From assembly GCF_050632395.1 (NCBI RefSeq), contig NZ_CP192600.1, forward strand, positions 1,860,001 to 1,924,000: a stretch of 64,000 nucleotides of DNA. Reading direction: 5' to 3'. This document shows positions 58,222 to 64,000 of the stretch, piece by piece. Position numbers and translations under genes: made by a program. The stretch's first letter is position 1. Every line of letters starts with the position of its first letter. The DNA is from JAUYQR01 sp050632395 (GTDB lineage: Bacteria; Pseudomonadota; Alphaproteobacteria; Rhodobacterales; Rhodobacteraceae). The notes under the pieces are model-generated. The model was not told the DNA's origin and did no database searches. It was given only the letters and a program-made list of their open reading frames with translations.

Positions 58222-59133
58222 TCAGTCGCCCGTCTGCGCTTTCACCAGCGTCCATCCCTTCGCCGGATCGGGATCGAGAGCCTGGATATCGTAGGCAGTG
58301 TCGAGCGTGCTCTCGCCAAGATCGGCCTCCCAGACCATGCCGGCTTCGTTCACGAGGAAGGTCTTCACGGCGCTTACGCCATACTCTGCGGGCACCGCGA
58401 GCAAGGCGTGTCCGGCCACCATGTTGTCGCCCTGCATGTAGGACATCTCTCCGCCGGGGGCCGCGGCGGTCTGGCCGTTCAGCACCCGGAAATAGTACCC
58501 CGAATACGGCTCGTGACCGGTGCCTTCGCCGCCCGCTTCAAGAAAGCCGTCAAGGCTTGCTCGGGCGGCGCGGTCACCGACCGGGCTGTCTTCGCCGGTC
58601 CAATACAGACCGGATCGGGTGCCGGGGGGCGAGATGATCGACGACGCGAATTCCATCACGCCGTCGGCATCATGATCTTCAAGACGGAACAGCGCTTGTA
58701 TAGCCCCGTAGGCAGCGATCAGGTCCAGAGCGTCAAGCTCATTGCCCCCGATTTCCCGGGCGGCGATTTCCTCGGCGCCAGCCTTGATGTCGAACGCCCA
58801 ACCGCCGTCTCCCTTGACAAGCGGCACCGGGAACGGCCAGCCGTCCGCGCCCAGTTCGACCATGACGCTGCCATCATCTTGCGTGACCATGCGGTAGCCC
58901 TGTTTCCAGGCATCGTGGAGGACATCAAGCGCGCCTGCCTCGATCTTGTCGGCAACGGCGCCGGTCAGTTCCTCGGCTCCGGGCCCTAGGGCCTTGGCGA
59001 CGTTCACGGGGTCACCGGTGCCGAGAGCCGCCGCGAGAGCGTCCAGCGCATCTTGAGGTGTCGGGTACGTGGTTTCGGCTGCGAACGCAGTGGAGCTTGC
59101 GAACAGAGCGGCGGTGAGAACAACAAAACGCAT
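58222..59133 (-). CDS. DUF2950 family secreted protein
   Basis: A 303-residue protein with a signal peptide (MRFVVLTAALFASSTAFAAE). Blocks such as FPVPLVKGDGGWAFDIKAGA followed by EEIAAREIGGNELDALDLIA, EPYSGYYFRVLNGQTAAAPG and GHALLAVPAEYGVSAVKTFL with VNEAGMVWEADLG are typical of DUF2950 (PF11453). The function of the family is unknown. It is encoded 16 bp downstream of a DUF3300 gene, a pairing that recurs in proteobacteria, so the two probably act together in the periplasm or outer membrane. Confidence 0.85.
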   Translation of the reverse strand: MRFVVLTAALFASSTAFAAETTYPTPQDALDALAAALGTGDPVNVAKALGPGAEELTGAVADKIEAGALDVLHDAWKQGYRMVTQDDGSVMVELGADGWPFPVPLVKGDGGWAFDIKAGAEEIAAREIGGNELDALDLIAAYGAIQALFRLEDHDADGVMEFASSIISPPGTRSGLYWTGEDSPVGDRAARASLDGFLEAGGEGTGHEPYSGYYFRVLNGQTAAAPGGEMSYMQGDNMVAGHALLAVPAEYGVSAVKTFLVNEAGMVWEADLGESTLDTAYDIQALDPDPAKGWTLVKAQTGD

Positions 59134-59149
59134 CGCTTTATCTCCTGAA

Positions 59150-60559
59150 TTACCTTTTGCGGGCTACATTGCCGCGCTGGGACGCCGCCTTGGCTTTTGG
59201 TCCGGTTGAGGACTTGGCAATCTTGGGCGGGGCCTTGGCCTTCTGTCCGGAAGTAGCTTTGGGTGCAGGCTTTGAATTCGTTTTGGGCACTGCGATCGGC
59301 TTTGCCGAGGGCGTCTTGGCCTTGATCTTCTGCATGCTGCGGTCTGCAGTTTCCGGCCTTTGGGACAGGGACGGACGGCTCGCCAATGTGCCAGCCGAGG
59401 TGCCAAGCTTCGAGCTGTCGATTGTCCCGTTCTGGGTAGACAGTTTGTTCCTGAGATCATCTGTCCCGCCAATCTGCGGACGGTCGACCGGCAGCGCTGC
59501 CGAGTTGCGCTTCGTCTCGAGCTTGGTGCGCGCTTCGTCACGGCTGCTGTTGTCCGGTGTCCAGCCGGCTTTGTCGCCTGCTTCGATGCGTGCCCGCAGA
59601 TCGTCATCGCCGATCTGTATATCGCCGCTGTTGATCTTGCTGCGAAGTTCGGTGTTGCTGATATCGCCCGTCTCGACCCGAGCGCGCAGATCATTGTCGC
59701 TGATCTTGATATCGCCGGTGTTAACCTTGTTGCGAACGGTGTCGCGGTCGATGTTGATCTGGTTGCCGATGTTTACATTGCCATCGACGTCGATGTCGAT
59801 GTCGGGATTGCGTATGATCGGCGTGCCGCCCCAGCCGGCACAGTTGCGGCAGCCCCAGTAATCGTTCCAGTCGTCGTCGTCATCGAAGATCTCGTCGATT
59901 ATGGCGATGGTGCCCCAGGTGATCAGTCCTGCGGTTATGACGTCTCCGGCGTTGAAGCCTGAATCGTAGACCACAACCGGATCGTACTGCGGCACGTAAA
60001 CGACCGCCGGATTGGCTGGCTGGATGACCACCGAATTGTCCGACGTGCTTTTCGTCACAACCTGCTGTTCGGTGGTGGTGAGGGCGCCAGTGTTGATGGC
60101 CTGTGTCCGCATGACCTGAACAGCCGCCAGAACATCATCGGATTGCAGGAGCATCGCTTCGCCTACGGTTTCGGTCCAATCGATGTTGGCCGCCATGCGG
60201 TGAAGCACGTCGGGGAACCCTTGGGCCAGAACGGCCACAGAGGCATCGTAACCTTCGGCCTCGATCAACGGCTTCAGCTCGTCGACGCTTGCGCCGTCGT
60301 TTTCTAGAAGCAGGCGATCGGCCTTCATGATGTCAAGAGGCTGCGATGCGGCGATGAGGATCTGGATCAGAAGCGTGTCTGGAAAAAGAGCAACGGGCGC
60401 GACCAGATTCTGCAGTTCGGCCTCGGTCAAGAGGCCGGCGCCTTCGGGCGTCGTCGCGGCGACTGCTGGCGCATCGGCGGCGTCTTGCGAAAACGCGGGG
60501 CCCGAGGGGAACCCTGTGGTCAGCAGCAGCGTACCGACGACGGTCAGATGGCGTAACAT
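59150..60559 (-). CDS. DUF3300 family secreted protein with repeat and Lys-rich tail
   Basis: A 469-residue protein with a signal peptide (MLRHLTVVGTLLLTTGFPSG). The DUF3300 core spans about residues 45-230: LQNLVAPVALFPDTLLIQIL, ASQPLDIMKADRLL and VVIQPANPAVVYVPQYDPVV followed by VVYDSG. A short acidic run (FDDDDDWNDYWGC) is followed by tandem units such as NDLRARVETGDISNTELRSK and DDLRARIEAGD, then a tail rich in Lys, Pro and Ala. The ATG at 60559 has a perfect GAGGAGG ribosome-binding site, so the longer upstream frame is rejected. Role unknown. Confidence 0.87.
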   Translation of the reverse strand: MLRHLTVVGTLLLTTGFPSGPAFSQDAADAPAVAATTPEGAGLLTEAELQNLVAPVALFPDTLLIQILIAASQPLDIMKADRLLLENDGASVDELKPLIEAEGYDASVAVLAQGFPDVLHRMAANIDWTETVGEAMLLQSDDVLAAVQVMRTQAINTGALTTTEQQVVTKSTSDNSVVIQPANPAVVYVPQYDPVVVYDSGFNAGDVITAGLITWGTIAIIDEIFDDDDDWNDYWGCRNCAGWGGTPIIRNPDIDIDVDGNVNIGNQINIDRDTVRNKVNTGDIKISDNDLRARVETGDISNTELRSKINSGDIQIGDDDLRARIEAGDKAGWTPDNSSRDEARTKLETKRNSAALPVDRPQIGGTDDLRNKLSTQNGTIDSSKLGTSAGTLASRPSLSQRPETADRSMQKIKAKTPSAKPIAVPKTNSKPAPKATSGQKAKAPPKIAKSSTGPKAKAASQRGNVARKR

Positions 60560-60757
60560 AGCGAACCTCCTCATACCGCGAACTTGGCGTGGCCTCACGG
60601 ACTGGCTTTTGATGATAGTGGAGCATGAAACGATGCGGTCCCACCACAAGCGTGACAGGTGCCGGTCGTCGGTCGGGATGAGGTCCTGACCGACGGCCGC
60701 GTCACGGTGGTCCGTGTCCACGTGCCGGATAACACGATCGGAATGTCGAACCTGTGT

Positions 60758-62155
60758 TCATTGCACTGTCCCTGACGGAGTTTGGCGTTGGCTGTTGTCA
60801 CCGTGGCAGCGCGCGTATGCGCGTCCGCTGCCGCAAGCGCAGGGCGAGTTCGGTCCACGGCGGGCGTCCTCGGCCCTAACCAGCGCCATGATCTCGGCAG
60901 GCGCGCGCTCGTTGCGGATCAGGTGTGCCATCGCCATCATGGTGGGCTTGGTGTGGACGTAGAACAACTCCAACCCCTCGCACAGATAGTTGTGCCCGCT
61001 TTCGCCGCGGCGGGAGACCATGAAGCGGTCCTTCGGGCAGCCACCATTGCAAAGCTGGCGGACCGAGCAACTTTGGCACTGCCCCGTCAGACGGTCGCGC
61101 TTGTCGAGGCCGAAGCGGCGCATTTGCGCCGAGGCGACCATGTCGGCCAAGGGCGTGTCGTGCAGGTTGCCCAGCTTGTAGGCCGGTTCCACGAAGTGGT
61201 CGCAGGTGTAGACATCGCCGTTATGTTCAAGCGCCGGTCCATAGCCGCAGGTCGGTGCATGGATGCAAAGAAGATGCCGATTGAAATAGGCCTCAAGCGT
61301 GACATCGAACATTTGCACGAAAACGCTGCCAACATCGTTGCGAAGCCACTCCTCGTAGATGTCGATCAGGAACTGCCCGTAGGCCCGAGGCAGGACCGAA
61401 CGGTCGGTGACCAGATCGCCGGTCTGGGTATAAAGCAACCGGTCACCACCGGGCGTCTCGCTCCAGCCTTTGTTGGCGATGGGCAGCGTCTCGGCGGTGG
61501 CGCGTTCGATGATCGGGATGAACTGCATCCACGACACGCCAAGCGTATCGCGGAAGAATTGGTACACCTCGCGTCCCCGATGCTGGTTGGCGGTGTGGAC
61601 GGTGCACAGAATATTGACGCGAACCCCATGCGCCTTGAGCCGGTCGTGCCCGCGCATGACAAGATCGAAGGTCCCCTGTCCGCGGCGATCCTTGCGGTAG
61701 GTGTCGTGAATATCCTTCGGCCCGTCGACCGAGAGGCCCACGAGAATGTCGTTTTCGCGAAAGAAGGCAGCCCAGGCGTCATCGATCAACAGTCCGTTGG
61801 TCTGGAAGGTCTGGTGTATCGTCTGGCCCGGTTGGCGGTGCCGTTCGATAGCCTCGATCGCGCGGCGAAAGAAGTCCAGCCGCATCAGCGTGGGCTCGCC
61901 TCCCTGCCATGCGACGGTGACTTCCGGCGTGTCGTGCGACTCGAGGAGTTGGCGGATGTAGCTGTCCAGCGTCTCGTCGGACATGCGGCTGCGGCTGTTG
62001 GGATAAAGCGCCTCTTTCGACAGAAAGAAGCAGTAGGTGCAGTCGATGTTGCAGGTCGAGCCCGAAGGCTTTGCGAGAAGATGAAAACGGGGCGGCCGCG
62101 CAGGGCGGGCGTCGGTGTCGGTCTGGGCCTGAATGCTGGTTGCTGGCGCGGTCAT
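60758..62155 (-). CDS. radical SAM anaerobic sulfatase-maturating-type enzyme with SEC-C tail
   Basis: A 465-residue radical SAM enzyme of the anSME type. The cluster motif is C35-x3-C39-x2-C42 in GSTCNIDCTYCFFLS. The C-terminal SPASM Cys are visible in APTCGYGPALEHNGDVYTCD and QCQSCSVRQLCNGGCPKD. Such enzymes convert Cys or Ser of sulfatases to formylglycine. A final SEC-C motif (SPCACGSGRAYARCHG) that binds zinc follows. No sulfatase lies in the window. The ATG at 62155 overlaps the upstream receiver gene (ATGA), so it is co-regulated with the two-component system. Confidence 0.87.
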   Translation of the reverse strand: MTAPATSIQAQTDTDARPARPPRFHLLAKPSGSTCNIDCTYCFFLSKEALYPNSRSRMSDETLDSYIRQLLESHDTPEVTVAWQGGEPTLMRLDFFRRAIEAIERHRQPGQTIHQTFQTNGLLIDDAWAAFFRENDILVGLSVDGPKDIHDTYRKDRRGQGTFDLVMRGHDRLKAHGVRVNILCTVHTANQHRGREVYQFFRDTLGVSWMQFIPIIERATAETLPIANKGWSETPGGDRLLYTQTGDLVTDRSVLPRAYGQFLIDIYEEWLRNDVGSVFVQMFDVTLEAYFNRHLLCIHAPTCGYGPALEHNGDVYTCDHFVEPAYKLGNLHDTPLADMVASAQMRRFGLDKRDRLTGQCQSCSVRQLCNGGCPKDRFMVSRRGESGHNYLCEGLELFYVHTKPTMMAMAHLIRNERAPAEIMALVRAEDARRGPNSPCACGSGRAYARCHGDNSQRQTPSGTVQ

Positions 62156-62538
62156 GAGGGTGCTCCGTCTGGGGCGTGACCGGTGAAGCGGTCGAGCAAG
62201 GTCGTGATCGTCTGGATGCTGACGGGCTTGGCAAGCAACTCGGCGGCGCCTGCTGCAAGGCACGTCATGCGGTTGCCCTCGCGCTCGACGCCGGTCATCA
62301 TCACTGTCGGCACCTCAATGCCGCGTGCTCGCATCTTGCGCAGCGCATCAACGCCCGAGGTGTTCGGCATGTGGAAGTCCAGCAGCACAAAGGTCGGCCG
62401 GGCCGTCCCGATCCGCGACAGCAGCTCTTCGCCCGACGAACAAAGGACACAGTCCACATCAAGCGATTGCACCACACGTCTTAGCGCCCGCCCAACAGAC
62501 GGATCGTCATCAACTATCCAGATACAAGTCGATGCCAT
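62152..62538 (-). CDS. single-domain response regulator
   Basis: A 128-residue receiver. Acidic pocket in WIVDDDPSVG, phosphorylated Asp in VLLDFHMPNTSG, Thr in VMMTGVER and Lys in LLAKPVS. No output domain. ATGs at 62538 and 62604 are possible; 62538 keeps just the receiver. It lies between the FixJ-like gene and the radical SAM gene. Confidence 0.85.
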   Translation of the reverse strand: MASTCIWIVDDDPSVGRALRRVVQSLDVDCVLCSSGEELLSRIGTARPTFVLLDFHMPNTSGVDALRKMRARGIEVPTVMMTGVEREGNRMTCLAAGAAELLAKPVSIQTITTLLDRFTGHAPDGAPS

Positions 62539-62609
62539 TGACCGATCACCCAGAACCACGCGGTCAGCATCGACCGGTCTGCGATGCATGCGCAAGTGGG
62601 ACATGAGGC

Positions 62610-63221
62610 TTACAAAGCCCCGCCGTCACGGAGGCGGTTGTAGACCGTCACCAGCTCAGCGACCGAACGGACGCCCATCTTCTGCATCACACGGCCACGA
62701 TGTACCTTGATGGTCTTTTCGGCCGCACCAAGGTGGATCGCGATCTGCTTGTTAAGCCGTCCCGACGCGACCTCGGCCATCACTTCGCGTTCCCGAGGGG
62801 TAAGGCTGGCAAGCCGCAGGCGCTGGTGCGCGCTTGCATCCTCGTGCGAGCGAATTTCGGCGTCTCGTGTCAGCGCAGCGCGTATCGCGGCGAGCAAAGT
62901 CTCGGCATCAACCGGCTTGGTCAGAAAATCGACCGCACCGCCGCGGATCGCCTGCACCGCTGCCGGAATGCTGCCTTGCCCGGTCAGGAAAATTATCTGG
63001 CATGCTCGTCCCTCGGCGGCAAGACGCCGCTGAAGCGCAAGTCCGTCGAGGTCCGGCAGGCCGATGTCGATCAGCGCGCAACCGGGAAGGGAGGCATCAT
63101 GGGAATTCAGGAAGGCATCCGCATCTGGGAAGGCGCGCGTGTCGAAACCTTCAGAAACGAGCAACCGTTGCAGCGCCCGCAGAACTCCGGGATCGTCATC
63201 CACCAGCCATATCACGCTCAT
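62610..63221 (-). CDS. FixJ-like response regulator (receiver plus LuxR HTH)
   Basis: A 203-residue regulator. Receiver domain: WLVDDDPGVLRALQRLL, phosphorylated Asp in ALIDIGLPDLDG, Thr in IFLTGQGSIPAAV and Lys in DFLTKPVDAETL. The LuxR HTH follows a linker: LTPREREVMAEVASGRLNKQ, then IAIHLGAAEKTIKVHRGRVM. It overlaps the kinase gene by 4 bp, so the kinase at 63218 is its partner. It probably controls the downstream genes. Confidence 0.9.
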   Translation of the reverse strand: MSVIWLVDDDPGVLRALQRLLVSEGFDTRAFPDADAFLNSHDASLPGCALIDIGLPDLDGLALQRRLAAEGRACQIIFLTGQGSIPAAVQAIRGGAVDFLTKPVDAETLLAAIRAALTRDAEIRSHEDASAHQRLRLASLTPREREVMAEVASGRLNKQIAIHLGAAEKTIKVHRGRVMQKMGVRSVAELVTVYNRLRDGGAL

Positions 63222-64000
63222 GCAGCCACCTCGGGTGGGGGTAGGGTAAGCATGATGCGCGCGCCGCCGCCCTGAGGTTCGGTGAAAGCAAGGGTTCCCC
63301 CATGCGCCTCGGCTATGTTGCGGCAGATCGCAAGACCGACGCCCAAACCCTTCGACTTGCTGGTAACGAACGGGCGAAAGACGTCGGCGCGCTTGTCCGG
63401 GGGAACGCCCGGTCCGGCATCGGCGACCGCGAGCGTGCTGCTGCCATCAGGCTGGCGCGCTGTTGTCACGCGAACAATGCGGGCGGATTCGGGCACGTCA
63501 CCCATTGCTTCGGCCGCGTTGAACGCAAGGTTGAGAACGATCTGCTGCAACTGTGGCGCGTTGCCGCGCACCTCGAGCCGTTCGGGGGCAAGGTCGGTCT
63601 GGATCTGCGCGCCGCAGGCAGACAGTTCGTTGGCGGCCAACGCCAGCGTCGCGGTAACGGCCTCGTTCAGGTCAACCTTGTCGAAGGTTGTTTCACCCTT
63701 GACGATCAGGCGGCGCAGATTGGCGATGGTCGCCGCGGCGCGGCCGACGTCGCTGGTGATATCGCTGAAGATGGACTTGATCTCGGTAAGATCGGGCGAC
63801 GGACGGCCTGCAAGACGGACACCCGCATCGGCATTGGCTTGGATCGCGGCAAGCGGCTGGTTGATCTCGTGCGCGAGCGAGGCCGACAACTGGCCAAGGC
63901 GCAGGTTTCGCGAAATGTGGGTAAGCTGCGCGCGTTCCAAGGCAAGCGTCGCGTGCGAGCGGGCAAGAAGGCGGCGGTGCAGCACAAGGGCGGCAATGGT
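63218..64000 (-). CDS. FixL/DctB-like sensor histidine kinase (5' end outside window)
   Basis: The minus-strand frame runs off the right edge, giving about 260 C-terminal residues. HisKA: LGQLSASLAHEINQPLAAIQ with the phospho-accepting His; N box QIVLNLAFNAAEAM; G1 VADAGPGVP; G2 GLGVGLAICRNIAEAHGG. The first visible residues (IAALVLHRRLLAR) look like the end of a membrane segment, so the missing part probably holds a transmembrane sensor. It pairs with the FixJ-like regulator. Confidence 0.88.
   Translation of the reverse strand, partial: TIAALVLHRRLLARSHATLALERAQLTHISRNLRLGQLSASLAHEINQPLAAIQANADAGVRLAGRPSPDLTEIKSIFSDITSDVGRAAATIANLRRLIVKGETTFDKVDLNEAVTATLALAANELSACGAQIQTDLAPERLEVRGNAPQLQQIVLNLAFNAAEAMGDVPESARIVRVTTARQPDGSSTLAVADAGPGVPPDKRADVFRPFVTSKSKGLGVGLAICRNIAEAHGGTLAFTEPQGGGARIMLTLPPPEVAA

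Noticed and set aside
60782..62179. Plus-strand open frame of about 465 codons
   Set aside because: Antisense to the radical SAM gene, whose Cys motifs are unmistakable on the minus strand.
1..64000. CRISPR arrays, rRNA or tRNA genes
   Set aside because: No regularly spaced identical repeats and no tRNA- or rRNA-like sequence were seen on reading both strands by eye; a covariance-model scan would be the decisive test.

Overview
The window reads as a chromosomal stretch of a GC-rich alphaproteobacterium, most likely of the Rhodobacteraceae/Paracoccaceae. That inference rests on the codon usage, the DUF3300/DUF2950 pair, the Phn-type transporter, the HWE-kinase/single-receiver pair, and the hydroxyproline and polyamine-type uptake modules. 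No rRNA, tRNA or CRISPR array was seen.

Layout. (1) 1-2950: the end of a secreted protein running off the window, a small membrane protein, a tyrosine recombinase and an IS3-type remnant, together a mobile or island edge. (2) 3134-6115: a compact minus-strand operon (WxcM/FdtA-like sugar ketoisomerase, DegT-family aminotransferase, NeuD/PglD-like acyltransferase, GT2 glycosyltransferase) that looks built to make and transfer an N-acylated 3-amino-3,6-dideoxyhexose. (3) 6206-7960: a complete IS3-family element sitting in a decayed IS21-family element. (4) 8468-28557: a large exopolysaccharide/O-antigen island on both strands. It holds glycosyltransferases, AsnB, a FlaA1/CapD-type dehydratase, a PglE-type aminotransferase, an initiating sugar transferase, Wzy-like, Wzz-like and Wzx-like proteins and a PL9-like beta-helix protein, interrupted by pseudogenes and IS debris and a 1.8-kb gene-poor gap.

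(5) 28632-32994: a phosphonate-type operon (phnD-phnC-phnE, a SAM methyltransferase, a divergent phnM) without C-P lyase core genes. (6) 33209-35097: HWE histidine kinase plus single-domain receiver. (7) 35119-39269: a hydroxyproline-type catabolic operon (proline racemase-family enzyme, FAD D-amino-acid oxidoreductase, DapA-family deaminase/dehydratase) with a divergent GntR regulator. (8) 39364-42049: a polysaccharide deacetylase with a PgaB-like C-terminal half, a small hypothetical gene and a degenerate Hint-domain protein.

(9) 42292-57022: the most intriguing region. It is a catabolic island with hydantoinase, GntR regulator, VOC protein, hydantoin-racemase-like protein, DapA-like protein, atypical SDR, LuxR regulator, a complete PotABCD-type ABC importer, a nitrilase-family amidase, a trimethylamine-dehydrogenase-like flavoprotein with an altered substrate cage, a PLP aminotransferase and a RraA-like protein. 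Together they suggest uptake and stepwise breakdown of an unidentified nitrogenous, possibly N-alkylated or ureide, compound. (10) 57101-64000: a small lipoprotein, an L,D-transpeptidase, the DUF2950/DUF3300 pair, a radical-SAM sulfatase-maturase-like enzyme and a FixLJ-like two-component system that runs off the right edge.
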